A stretch of 64,000 nt of DNA, taken from Cadophora sp. MPI-SDFR-AT-0126. Lineage: Eukaryota > Ascomycota > Leotiomycetes > Helotiales > Ploettnerulaceae. The stretch is taken from NCBI GenBank assembly GCA_020747065.1, contig JAGMVK010000003.1:930001-994000 (forward strand), given 5' to 3'. Each line of letters starts with the position of its first letter. Position 1 is the first letter of the stretch. The notes below the pieces were generated by a model. The model had not been told where the DNA came from and made no database searches. It saw nothing but the letters and a program-made list of their open reading frames with translations. This document shows positions 1-11,838 of this stretch, in pieces. The position numbers and the translations under genes were made by a program.

Positions 1-1954
1 CTTCGATCATTCTTAAACTTGGAGTTCGAGGTGTCTACATTATTAACACTGACATTCTTCAATTTTGTTGTCGCTTCGCTCTACCAGATTTCGCTTAATA
101 CAGGGATTAGAGGTAAACAAACGACCATTTCTGGGCAGAGTCTGCAGAGCTGTATAAATATGTTAACATCCGTATATCAGACGGAAACTTTTACTTCTGC
201 ACAATCTGAATTTCTGTGTAAAGGTAGGTACCAAACTTTTTTTCTGGTGTGTAGATCAATGTCGTGGGTGACTTGAAAGGGAACCTCTCCAATACTTCCG
301 CCCCCAAACCAGCATTAGTACCATTTTCATGTCAGCTTGTCTTACAGTACGACAGGAGTAATACCTTGAATCTACATCATATGTTGTGAAGATCAATCGG
401 TAGGCAAATAAAGACCTTGTCTCTCTGCATCAAGAGTGCGGGGAGACAGGGGAGTGACTAGTTTTGAAGTCTTGTGAAAGTCAAAGAGCGGTAAGACTTG
501 AAGAAGCCATTCAACAGGTGCCAACCCACATGCTGTAAGTGTGAGAAATGTCTAGGTAGATTTATAGACATCTGGTTGTGTGGCACAAGGGAAAGAGGAC
601 AAGAAACGGCCTAAGTAGGTACGAATGGGTCCGAATAACTCCTGTACAGTGATGAGCCTCAAACTGTCTCTATTAGTCCTGCGATTTCTTCGTACTTGTT
701 CATTGTTCAAGAAGTTTCAATCATTCTCACAAGTCTATGGTCTTGAGATCAATTCTCAATTCTCTTGCAACTAAGTGCTAAGCATCAGATGCTCAGACCA
801 AGAACTCTGAGCACGAACAAGAACTTTACTCTTCTGGTCCGAACTGAATATGATTTCAATTATTGTATGAAGAGGCAACTTTGCGGCGATGGAAACTAAA
901 ATCTACTTCACAGCTACGAAATGTTTCGCTAAAGATAAAAGAAGTCCATCTCGAGAGTAGCCAGCATATTTACCCCGCAATTTCTCTAAAACTCACCTTT
1001 GTCAATCTTTGAATCAATAAGCGTATATCCAGATAAGACTTACTTGAAACTAGACGATGGTTGCTGTCCTCACTAATACCGTTGCTTAAGGAATTTCATT
1101 TATATCTCAGAAAACAAGTAGATCATAAATGAGTCTGCTCATCGATAAAATCCCACCCGTGAACCTGCCACGTCAACCATACTTTCCATGTACTGAAGCA
1201 TACGCAAAAGTTCTCTGGGTCCGAGGAGGAATCAAAACCTCTATCCTCCTTCGTGATGTTTCATTAGGCAATCGCACCCCCACAGTGAGCAGCATGTACT
1301 GTATGTAAGCAAGCATGACAGCGTCGCTTACCTTCAGCTGCCCTCCTCAAGACCCTTTGGTTCCACTGCTTTCGTCACCCACGCCCAGGAGTATCTTCTG
1401 AATCCTCATAGATTTCGCAGGGAAATTAGGTACCGGTTTTTTGAGCCATTGACTACGGTAATCGAAGTCCTCGTCACATTCTGGGACTTTCCCCTTGAGG
1501 TTCAGAGATGGCTTAGCTGAAAAATATGCGGGGTAAAATCTGCCTTCCACCTCCCCCACCAAAGCAAGGCCAACGTGCATACCAGTTGTCTTACCCAAAT
1601 CTGTATCTTCTCGGAATTAGGCGTTGCTTGATACGGTATTTGCTTTTTCTCTTAGCCTGTCGCCTGATTTGTCTCATCCTCTGCGCATGATAATCTCTTC
1701 TTTTCAGCTTTCAGACAGCCTCATTGCAGTGTATGAAATTCTGATTGGAGAGAAAATCTGCAATGCACTGGTTGTGGTTCAGCTTCAACAAGGCTCGCCG
1801 TTCACTGTTGGACACGCGACACATTGCCTTTCTAGATATAATGGGCAAGTTCCTTCTCGAGATGTGGCTCGATTTTGTCGCTTTCCTCAATACTTTGCAA
1901 AAAATTTCCTCGCTAAAAAGCCAACAAGTGTCAAGCACATAACAAAACATCACC
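1..1954. other. gene-poor stretch, no recognisable coding region
   Basis: Only short, low-complexity open frames occur on either strand (the longest about 110 codons) and none shows a domain or splice-consistent extension. The last few hundred bases presumably hold the promoter and leader of the CotH-like gene that starts at 1955. I see no tRNA, repeat or transposon signature. Confidence 0.6.
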
Positions 1955-3725
1955 ATGAGTAAACAAGACCTCCTCAACAGCCTTTATGGCATCGAAAACC
2001 TCGTCACAGTCAACATCACCATGCCAGCTCAGGACTGGCAGAATCTGATGCACGCCGAGCCTCGCGGAGGAAGATGCAATTTTGGGTACATCGGCGACCG
2101 CTTCGACTGGTTCAAAGCAACCTCAGTCACCATTTCCGGATCCAAGTTCCCCAAATCAGGTACCTTCGCAGACGTTGGCATCATCAAGAAGTCATACTGC
2201 GGATCTTTCAGCACGACTAAGCCATCACTTCGTCTGGACTTCGCTCGCAATGTTGACGCCAATGAGGCTGCTGCCGAGAACCTGTTTGGGACGAAGACGT
2301 TGACGCTGAATAACTCCGTCCAGGACTCATCGTACATCAGACAGACTTTGGGCTACGAACTTTTCCGTCAAGCTGGACTTCCCTATGCGCGGTGCAATTA
2401 TGCGAAAGTTGTTGTGAATGGGAACAACATGGGGATATACGTCAATCTCGAGCCATACAAGAAGCAGTTCTTGAAGAACCTATTCATGGGTAACGATAAA
2501 GGTAATCTCTACGAGCTGGAAGTCGGCGAAGATCTTGATCCTGCCATCGTTGCAGCTGGGAAGATCAGTTTCGAATCCGGGATCGCTCCAGATCAGAAGG
2601 ACCTCGTAATCGCAGCTTCGCAAATGGCTACGAATGGTCTTGTGGGCGCCAAGCGAATTGTTGATTATCCCTCATTCATCAAGCTGTTCGCCATGGAAAC
2701 TTTGCTGAAGCATTGGGATGGGTTTACTCTCAATACAAACAACACGTATATCTACAATGATGTCGTGGCTGTCGCGAACCCCACCATGAACAACGTCAAG
2801 TTCAAGTTCATACCCTGCGGAATCGACCAGATCTTGCAAGAAGGACGGAATTTCCAGATTGGAGGGAAGGCGATCATGGCGAGACTGATTCGGAACGATG
2901 CGGCGGGCAAAGCGGATCTGTTTACGGCGATTCGGAATTATGCGAATACGCTGTTCAGTAAGAATAACTATGACACTGCTCTGATGCCATACATAAGTCG
3001 GATGGAGACTATTCTCTCCAGTTCTGGGATCATGCCAACAGCAGAGATCAGCACGGTCAAGAAACAGCTTCAACTCGTTAGATCGGGGGCGTATCAACTC
3101 ATTGGAGAGTTTCCTCCAGAACCGTAGGTATTGGCATCTCATGCTGCTCGTTCTAGAATTAAATGGAGCTCGCTTCTTCAAAACCGTTTACTTCTCTTCT
3201 CATGATTTCGATCGCCTTACTTGTCTCCTTGAGCTGGGCTAACACCCTATTCCTAGCCAACTCTTCCTGCAACGCACCTTAGGAAATTGCCTCCACGCCA
3301 GTAACACAGAATTCATCCCTCCAAACGGTCCGCCCGCAACCAGCCCCCAAGAAGTCTACCACTACCAACCCACCTCCGTCCCGTCCGACAACTGGGTAAT
3401 CCTCCCTTCTAAACCGCCCACCATCAAATTCAAGAACCAAGCGTACAGTACCTGGCTGCACGCCGACAACACCGTCAAGACCCCCAGCGGGAAACTCAAC
3501 GTCTACGCCTCGCGCTCCGATCCCGATGATGGGAACAATTTCACGGTGGAACCGTCTGGGGGTTTTGGGGGTGATCTGTGGACGAAGACGGGGTATTTTA
3601 GGGTAAAGAGTGCGGTTACTGGGAATTACGTGACGTTTAGTGAGACGGATTTCACGCCGAATGGGAAGAAGGAGGTTTGTCAGACGGGGGACTCGAACCA
3701 GGCAGCGGTGTTGTATTTGGGTTGA
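1955..3725 (+). CDS. CotH-kinase-fold protein with C-terminal beta-trefoil-like domain
   Basis: Two exons, 1955-3123 and 3257-3725, encode about 545 aa. The 133-bp intron has donor GTAGGT, a GCTAAC branch point near 3239 and acceptor CCTAG, and it keeps the frame; reading through would stop at 3125-3127. Residues 1-390 look like the CotH family, an atypical protein-kinase fold that phosphorylates secreted proteins in bacteria. The conserved WDG...N.NN.Y pattern (HWDGFTLNTNNTYIY) lies near residues 252-266, and a later GIDQ segment supplies another family signature. Exon 2 adds about 155 residues with repeated hydrophobic/Gly/Trp blocks (GNCLHAS, STWLHAD, GYFRVKSA) that resemble a carbohydrate-binding or actin-binding beta-trefoil. 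No signal peptide is visible at the chosen ATG, so the location is unclear. The family call is fairly sure, the trefoil call and any substrate are inference. Confidence 0.72.
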
Positions 3726-3967
3726 GTGAGATGCTAAGATGCGGAGTTTTGGTTGATTCTGAGGCTAGTCGGTTTTTTGGAAGGCGTACGTGGTAGGTGA
3801 GTAACGAGGTAATGATAGGATCACGAGTTTTTAACGAATAATGAATAGCACAGGTCCATCTTACAGTTTCCTTCTCTTAGGCTAAGTCTCTATCAGATAA
3901 CAAGAAATGAAGACAATCAATCAGGCAAGGTATTGCACACGATACCCGTGTATTACGAAGCTATTTC

Positions 3968-5478
3968 TCATGTATATAAATTTCCTCGAGTACTACCCTC
4001 TGTCTCTCCACACTCACCATCCAACCTCCCAAGCACCAACCCAGCCAACCCCTGAACAATACCCCTCCCCTTCCATCTTTCCAAGACTACCCTCGCAGCC
4101 CTCCTATCATCCACACATCCATGAATCCCCGCAACAAGTAAAGGTAATACCGCACGAATGAAACCACAGCCCAGATTTTGCGTCTCGAGATAAGCTGCGC
4201 AGGAGAGAATAGTCGCGGAAGCGCGATGTATGACTTCATCGTTCTCCAGGTTTTGTAAGGGAAGGGTAGTGCGACTTGTGATGACCAGATACAAGATTCT
4301 TGCGAGTGAGAAGTAGGATGTTATATACGCCGTGAATGCATTGGGATAGTCACTTGAAGCGGTGGTGAGGTTGGCGGTTGAGGTCGCCTCCCCTATTTCT
4401 GGCTCGCTTAGCGAGGATGGGTAATAACAAGTGCGGAATTCGATCCAGAGTTCCTCAAGTCTTGTTTCGACGCTGTTAAGAAATTCAGGACCACGTATGG
4501 GATGTTGGATTTGGTCATGAGAAGGGAAGTGGAGTCCCTCTATCAGAAGCGTCAGGATTTCCATGAGGTGCTCGTGGATGGGCTTTGTGTCATTATGATG
4601 TGGAATCTGGAGATATTGGGGTGTGGCGTAGATGGATGGTTTCTTAGTAAGGAATGAGATGAGGAGCTAAGTATGACGAAATTAGGTCAATAGTCGGGAC
4701 AAAGCTTGATTGTTTGTTGAAATGTTGATGGGGAGAGACGATAATCTATAAGGCTTACCATCTGCGTCCTCGCTGTGAAGAACAATTCATTCACCAGCGC
4801 GCCAGCACAATTATCCGGCCCTAGAATCTCCACCATCTTCGCTGCTCCTTCAACATGTCTCATATAGCCCTCGCCTCCAGCTTGCGTGCTGCTGATGGCT
4901 TCGTAGAAGCCGAGTAGAAGAGTCGTGCAAAGTACTTCCGCCGTTGAATTCGTCGCGGACTGAGATGTTGAGTTCTGTAGTGCAGCAACAGATCGAGAGT
5001 GTCTTCCCAGTGCTTCCCCGTAGAATTGTCGAGATCCAACATAATATGATGGGTTCGATGTGGAATTTGCGCAGAATACCGTAGACGTTGCTTGAACTGC
5101 TAGCTCCAGTCCATTTCTCACTCCATTTATCGATATGGACGGCAGCTCATGTAGCCAGAATCGCCCTGGTGAGCCGCTAGATCGAGAAGCGAAGTAATCC
5201 AGGAACTGAGAGAGGAAGTTCTGGATTATAATAGGAAGCTGAGAGGGCGAAACGAGTGCTGCTGGAGAGTTTTTTCCGCGAGAATTGTGTGGAGAGGGAA
5301 TAGCTCTTGAGCGTGCGCGAACGCGCGTTTGGGCTGTGACGTTTACTATCATTGCACCTGAGATAGGACCAGGACATTGTCGTCCTGCGCGGAGACATTG
5401 ATTGCATTGGGGGAGGGTCTCGTCGCAACGCATACGGCGTGTGTGACATGCTTGACAGGCTCGTGTGCGGCGCACCAT
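3968..5478 (-). CDS. Zn2Cys6 fungal transcription factor
   Basis: Two exons on the minus strand, 5478-4759 and 4666-3968, give about 472 aa. The 92-bp intron (GTAAGC ... CTTAG) is phase 0. Residues 8-35 form the Zn(II)2Cys6 binuclear cluster, starting CQACHTRRMRC and closing with CNQC and a sixth Cys before PG, the DNA-binding signature of Gal4-type regulators. The remainder, with motifs such as LLLGFYEAI and HVEGAAKMVE, resembles the fungal-specific 'transcription factor domain' found C-terminal to such clusters in many moulds. It is probably a nuclear regulator of a metabolic pathway. The closest neighbour downstream on the same strand side is an enoyl-reductase-like gene, but nothing ties the two functionally. 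The target is unknown. Confidence 0.85.
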
Positions 5479-6051
5479 GGCAGAGACGACTCATGAGAGA
5501 ATTTGAGAAGGGATCAATATTTGGGAGCTTGAGTCATGGAAGTGGCATGACGGCTTTATACAGAGTTAAGAGCAATTTTGTACTAAATATGTGCTTGTGA
5601 ATATTTGGCTGACAAATGGCAGGAATCGACTGCTGAATAATGCATACTGTCAAAGAAATGAAGTATGTTCAGCACTAGCCGCGGTCTGAAAATCAATTGC
5701 GAAGCAGATCTGAGTGGATGGTAATATTGGAAGGGGCTTGTAATTTGCAGCCAAAATACCCGTTGCAAACCGAACTCTCGGAGTCAGCTGGAGGCCAAAG
5801 CAGCAAATCGAAATCCTTTTAACCTGCATTCGATCCAAAAGAACTACCAGACTTTCCGAGCCAATCAATTGAGTTTACTGTACTTAGCTACCGTCATAAT
5901 TGAGGATTTCGGTCAGCGCAGAGTGATCATGACGGACAGTGTATTTTTCCAATTCTTGATCATACACGAGTCGTACGAGATGCCAAAAAATCAGCACCAA
6001 ATGAGGTGAGTTGTATGTAGTCATGAATTGAGGACTGCATCACCATTAGGA
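5479..6051. other. intergenic, upstream of Zn2Cys6 gene
   Basis: This stretch separates two minus-strand genes: it holds the promoter of the Zn2Cys6 gene and the 3' end of the MDR reductase gene. No coding potential or repeat is evident. Confidence 0.5.
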
Positions 6052-7385
6052 TTAGAGTCCTTTCGTGTCAGCAATGCTGGAAACGTTAGTTGGACAACCA
6101 AATTTGGAAGACAAAAAATGTCATCAGTCAAAGTCTCACAAGACTTACCGATATACGAGTTTCTTCGAAGACACCTTCTTGTCAAACAGCATCTGCGTTC
6201 CTTTCGCAACCTCCTCTAATCCCCCCAGAACCTCAAACGGATGAGGCGTGAGTCTTCCATCCGCGAGTAGTCTCGAAAAGTACCTTGAAAAATCAGTTCC
6301 TTGTAAATCATTTCCACTATTCAAATCCAACACAGGTACAAGTCAAGCTTAACTCACCTAAACATCACAAACGCAAAATCCGCATCCCATCCCGCCTCCT
6401 CCTCACTCCTCTCCTGATATGCCTTCCCATGCGCACTCGCCACAAACGTCCTCACATACCTGATACCCCGCATCTCCGCCGGCGGCCAGGGACTCACGCC
6501 CTGTGGCGGATCAACCATACTGATACTCGCCCTCCCATCCTTCGGCAACACATCCAAGATATGTTTCCAGCTATCTCGCGCACAAACTGCATCAAATGCA
6601 TGCAGCGCCTCCCTCCCCTTTAGAGCCTTCCTGATCTCCGCCGTGATATCGATACCAGGGACGCGATAGTCGATTATAGCATCTGCGGCATTGAGACTCT
6701 CCACGAACGGGATTCCGTTCCCGGCAATGGTGATGATTGGGTAGCAGCGCGAGAGTTTGGCGAATTTGAGGGCATAGGCTCCGACGGATGAGGCGCCACC
6801 ATAGATTATGATGGGAAGGGGGACAGGGGCGGAGGAGGAAGTGAAGGAAGCGGGAATGGGGTTCCATGGTGGTGGGATGGACAAGTGTTGATACAGTGCT
6901 AGGGAGGCTGTCATCCCTGCTAGAGGGAGTGTGGAGCCGGCTTCGAAGGAGATGTTGGGTGGGAGGTGAAATGTGGTGCTTGATGGTACTATTGCAAATT
7001 CCGCGTGTGCACCATGAGGTTCGAGCATGGGGTGGAAAGCGGCGACACGGTCCCCGGTGCGGAAGTCTATCACGAGAGAGCCAACAGAAGAAACGATACC
7101 GGCGATGTCATCGCCTTGATTTATGTATTTGTCTGGTGAGGTCATCTAAGGGTTGTTATTTGTTGTTTGGAAGAAAAGACGGACAGATAGGAGAACTCAC
7201 TTTCCAGTCCTTTGGATTTGAGTCTGTGGCCATGACTTTGATCAAGACTTCGTTGTCTTTCGGAACACTATGAATTGTGATTAGAACAGTGCAGAAAATC
7301 TAAATAGATAGAGCGGTACTCACGGAATGTCAACATCGCGAAGTTCTCCTCGAAGAGGATTTCCGATGAGAAAGAATTCCTTCAT
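6052..7385 (-). CDS. zinc-independent MDR oxidoreductase, trans-enoyl reductase-like
   Basis: Five minus-strand exons, 7385-7324, 7267-7201, 7145-6358, 6283-6149 and 6076-6052, total 1077 nt and encode 358 aa. All introns are GT-AG and 43-74 bp or so long. The protein is a medium-chain dehydrogenase/reductase: an N-terminal GroES-like part (PVPKDNEVLIKV, NPKDWK) is followed by the nucleotide-binding motif GGASSVGAYALKFAK. It lacks the GHE motif and the cysteine cluster of zinc alcohol dehydrogenases, so it belongs with the quinone-reductase/trans-enoyl-reductase branch (LovC-like family), using NADPH to reduce an alpha,beta-unsaturated substrate. In fungi such enzymes often partner a polyketide synthase, but none is present here, so a stand-alone role in detoxification or minor metabolism is as likely. 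The last exon supplies only eight residues. Confidence 0.85.
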
Positions 7386-8343
7386 TTTGGGACTTGGGCA
7401 AAATTCAGTGGGTAGTGCTTAGAAGGGAATTGCTAGATGTCTCATGAACCTAAGCTACCAAGCCAGCCTGACAGGATCTCCTCTGAATTTATAACTTCGG
7501 CAGGCAATCGATCAGTGCCAAGCCACTAGCGAATGTTTCCTATTCGAGAGGACATCAGTTTGTAAGGCTACACACTGCTGACAACCACGTGTGATGTTAG
7601 ATAAGCGTCCGGGATATGCCTTCGTCTTGAGTAGTTATGCTAGACACCACTTAATGTTGGGATCGATTTGCCAATCGGATCTTAGAGACGCTGCGTGTAA
7701 TCAAGTAGCTCCGAGCAAGCGACCATGTTGGTATTTGATATTGACTCCATCAGGGCTGATTGGCCATGAACGACTGGATGACCTTTTTTTTTCGAGTTTG
7801 GATCTAGGGACACACTTTTGAAAGCTCGAGGGCAAGGCACAAAGCACTTTGAGTCCGCGAGAGAACTTCTCTGCACACTGGTGCGATGATAACCCCGAAT
7901 CATGCACAATCACACACTCGATGCGAAGGCCAGAGCACTCAAAATGAAGCCAAAGTATCCTTAGCCATATCCAACGACTTCATTATTCCCAGCCTTGCAG
8001 CTATGGAATAGTGCCAGCGTAGTGATTCCATGCCAAAAGCGCCTCGGATCGAAGCACTAAATCCCGATTTCACGGCTTACGTACCGCTGCCAAAGTCATC
8101 AATGCAAGCCGCGACCGCAAAACAGACCCAACCACCCAACATATCCAGACCCAGCACGGATGTGAATCCGTGGCAACACCGCCCCGACCGCCTCCCTGTA
8201 TTGCTGAAAACCCATCATTTTCGCCCGCCGAACCGTGACTTCGTGAAACAAGGAAACTCGCTAGTATGAGTATATGCGCAGATCTAGCGATGTGCGGTGA
8301 CGTGAAAGAGAGTGATGCATCAACAATGTGCGAGTGGGCATGT
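7386..8343. other. intergenic, upstream of MDR reductase and downstream of PKA gene
   Basis: No domain-bearing frame or splice-consistent model was found. A run of nine T bases occurs near 7785. The stretch contains the reductase promoter on its left and the PKA 3' untranslated region on its right. Confidence 0.5.
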
Positions 8344-9943
8344 CTAGAAGTCGCGGAAGAGTTTTCCGTGTCTGGGATTCATTAGCATCACATTTGTGAG
8401 AGTAGAAGTGAAGCACTTACTCATCATGACCAAGTTGCCCATACGATTCGGTCTCCTCGGGATATTTGTCAAATTGACTGGCATCACCGACACCAGCTTT
8501 GACAGGTGGCACATATGGGGCATCAATGTCCTTCTTGGCCAACCTCTCCCAGGTGACTTCAGCAAACCATTGATGATTCTTGACACCTTCTGCACCACCA
8601 TGAGTGTTTCCAAGGCGTTTCGTCAAATCGGATGTAATTAATCGTTGGAGCAAGTCTTGTGCATCCGGGTGGATGTATGGAGGGTACTTTACGCGACCCT
8701 TCAAAATATTCTCGTATATTTTCATGGGGGACCCGCCATCCCAGAATGGAGTGAAGCCACACAACATTTCGAAGATTAAGATGCCAAGTGACCACCTGTG
8801 TAACTGTTAGTCGAAACTGACTGGGCGAGGTATCGGACAGCATACCAGTCGACAGACTTGTTGTAGCCCTTGCTCGAAACAACTTCAGGTGCAAGATAGT
8901 CTGGAGTACCGCACAAAGTCCAAGTGATATCAGGAACTTTCTTGGCGAACCCAAAGTCAGTGATCTTAAGATGCCCATGCCTGTCAAGTAGCAGATTCTC
9001 GGGCTTCAGATCCCTGTAGATAATGTCTTTCCCATGTAAGTATTCGAGTGCCAAGGTGACCTCGGCCGCATAGAACTTCGCCACAGGGTTTGGGAAACGC
9101 TATATAGCCAATTAGTATTGGCAATTACCCCGCAAAATCCTGTCTTACCTGGGACTTTCTCAGCAGGGAAAATAATTCACCTCCTTCGACGAAATCCATG
9201 ACCATGTAGAGATTCTTGGAATCCTGGAAAGTGCCCCAGAGTGTGATGAGAAATGGATGCTTGACTTCTTGCAACATTCTCCTTTCATCATTTGTATGTT
9301 CGACCTGCTTCATCTTCACTACTTGCTGCTTCTTCAGCACTTTGACCGCATAGAATCGTTGATTATGCTTCGATTGGACTAAATGTACCCTTCCAAAGCT
9401 CCCTGTTCCCAATGTCCGCAGTATATCGAAGTCGGTTAAGGAGTATTTGCCCTTGGTCTGTCTGATCTGGGTAGGTTGTGGAACTACTTGCGCCTGGGGC
9501 AATTGCTGGGCTGCTTCTGGCTGTCCAGCAGAGCCATTTTCAGCCTCGGACTGACCTATGTTCGGTTTCGATTGTGATGCACCATCGTTTTGAGGAGGAT
9601 TGATGAGGTTGTTGATGGTGGGGAGGTTCTGGTGCTGCTCTTGAGGCTGAGAATAGGTCCCGTACGGCTGTTGCTGCTGGTGAGAGACCCCTTGCGTCAT
9701 TGGTTGTTGCTCGCCCACAACTGTGGGACTTTCTTGCTTGGGGATGGCGGATTGAGGTGCGCTCTGGGGTTGCGGAGCGGTGGATTGTGTGGAGACGGAG
9801 GTTATTGACGTATCAAAGGTTCTGGAGGTGGTTGGAGTGATCGGACTTGTAGGTTGACTAGAGTTAGAAGTTGGAGAGGCTAGGTCTTTCTGACCGGGCG
9901 ACTCCCTGGTCCGTTTCTTCTTCAAGAATCCTAATGTCGGCAT
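8344..9943 (-). CDS. pkaC1: cAMP-dependent protein kinase catalytic subunit
   Basis: Four minus-strand exons, 9943-9149, 9099-8846, 8795-8421 and 8371-8344, encode 483 aa. About 170 N-terminal residues are Gln/Pro/Ser-rich and probably disordered. The AGC kinase domain follows: glycine loop GTGSFGRVH, catalytic [26 protein letters not shown], activation loop with [12 protein letters not shown] (the Thr is the expected PDK1 site) and the C-terminal tail ending in the hydrophobic motif FRDF, delivered by a 28-nt last exon. This is the PKA C subunit that acts downstream of adenylate cyclase and is held by the regulatory subunit until cAMP rises; in moulds it controls growth, conidiation and virulence. 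I chose the ATG giving [10 protein letters not shown] because fungal orthologues start this way; an in-frame ATG 48 nt upstream (9991) would add 16 residues. Confidence 0.95.
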
Positions 9944-11838
9944 ATGAAGCAATGGAGGATTGCTGGAGATGTCGAGGCGGGCAGTTGACACACCAGCAAA
10001 GCCCGGGTATCAAGGCTAGGCTGGGCTGGGGAACTCGGAAAGATGAGCGAGGGAAGCTTGGTCGCACTGCGCTGCGAGCGGGCGACGCGCAAGGGAGACT
10101 TCGTAGAGGGGCTTGTGGGTGGCGGGGAGCTGTGACGAAAAAAAGCTGGATAAAGGTTCTGGAATGTCTCTCCTGCTCGGGCTGATCTGTTGGCGACTGA
10201 GGTATGAGCGGGCAAGCAAATGGAAGCTTTGACGATCGAAAGAAGGCAGCTTCCTGCAGTTGTGAGCAGTGTAGGAGCAGTAGCTAAGCTTCCGTGTCGC
10301 AATTGGAGTGGAAGGAGGGGAGGTTGATTGAAAGTTGTCGACTTGGACAATTCGTGAGCTAAGACCAGACGCTGGACGCGGATGTCGAAGAGAAGTAGAG
10401 GAAACTAGGTAGCGCAGTGAGACCAGTAAGAATGTGATGTATCCTTTGTAGTGTAAAGTTGATGATAGAGCAATTGGATCGACGATTGAAGGGCTATTGA
10501 TGTTCAATTCTTCGCTGTTGAGGAGAGGAAAGCGAGGGGAGGAGGAGGGGAAGGAGTAGTGTGGTAATGCCTAGCGTCGATAGTAGGTAGTGAGGAGAGG
10601 TAAGGCAGATTGAGGTAGAGGGGAGTGAGACCGAGTGAGAGAGACCACCAGTAGTGAGGGAGTCCTGGTCTGGTCTGGTCTGCTGGGCGGGCGAGATGCC
10701 GACAGGGAGAGGGAGCGGAGAGGGAGGGAGAAGGACTTCGAGTGGAAGAGGTGCGGGCAGACGACGGCTGGACTCTCTCTCACTCTCTAACTGGCGCAGA
10801 CTTCAACCCCACCTCAACCTTCACAACGATCTTGTCGAGAAAGGCCTAGCGCACATGTACTGCCGTACTGTACTGTACTGCAAAGACCAGAACAGAGCAG
10901 AGAAGAGCTGAGCCGTCTCTCTCGCACTTGGTCTTTGTCACTGACTCTGAAAGCAGCCTGCGCCTTCAAAGCCCGAATAGCGACATGGTGGAGGTCGGAA
11001 AAGAAGGAGGAGATGATAAGAAGAACCGAAGGAAGAATGGATGGACGGATTCCCTTGTGATAAATACCTTGATCATGTTCACAGGATGGAGCCAAGTCTG
11101 GGTACTGGAGGATGGGGCTTTATTGGACCAATTGCCTGCTTACTCTTCATGTGCATGTATGTTGGCTATCGCTCAATCAGTCCAGTACGTACTGTATCTT
11201 TGATTAAAGCCGAGAAACAATTGTTATCTCGTCATGATCCTCGCGTGGATAACTGAAGATACAAGTCTCGACGGCCCTTCCCAATACTCTTGCAGCGAAG
11301 GTTTACTTTGAAGGCGACCTGAGGAGCTGAAACTGAAATGGGATAGCTTCAATTGCATGGCCCTGCAGCTTAAGTGACCAGGGGGTTCTTTATCTACGGC
11401 GCAGTGGAGGGGTAAAATGGGCAGGAAGAGAGCGAAAATGGGAACCCTCGCCGACCACTCAAGGCGAGGTATATTCGAATATGGTTTCTTGACTACTGTG
11501 GCGACTACTTGAGGTTCCATCGCTGAATGTTCATATACTCAGAATATAGAGAATGCTGGGAAAGTTGCTTCCACAACACGTAATTTGGGATGCACCACTT
11601 AGCAAATGCCCCGCCTATCCTTTCATTATGTCCACGTCGTCGGTAAAAAGCAATGTGCTTCGAGCACCACAAAGTATATGCCGCTGCCTCAAAAAAAGTC
11701 GTTCCATGGACGCCCCCTGCCTTCTTCAATGTCGTTAGCTAGCAGCGAACCCTTTTACCGGGAATAAGATCCAGCAGTAATCCAAATATAACACCGTCGC
11801 CATGCTATTCCGATTCCCGTGCTATGCAAATTGTCCCG
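9944..11838. promoter_or_regulatory. long upstream region and probable leader of the PKA gene
   Basis: About 1.9 kb lies upstream of the PKA start and downstream of the NFKBIL1-like gene. Seen from the PKA strand, 9990-10800 is strongly pyrimidine-rich, typical of long transcribed leaders of fungal signalling genes, and contains several short ATG-initiated frames that could act as upstream ORFs. A (CTGGT)n repeat lies at 10665-10682. No conserved protein frame was found. Confidence 0.5.
10665..10682 (+). repeat. (CTGGT)n pentanucleotide repeat
   Basis: About three and a half units of the same pentamer as at 24214, in the leader or promoter of the PKA gene. Confidence 0.8.

Noticed and set aside
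1624..1977. Overlapping frames of 65-112 codons just upstream of the CotH-like gene
   Set aside because: Three mutually overlapping frames on both strands, with no motif; chance frames.
3968..4564. Independent 198-aa gene
   Set aside because: It joins by a phase-0 GT-AG intron to the Zn2Cys6 exon and completes a typical regulator.
5990..7385. Possible secondary-metabolite cluster around the enoyl-reductase-like gene and the Zn2Cys6 gene
   Set aside because: No polyketide synthase, NRPS, terpene synthase or other tailoring genes lie within reach.
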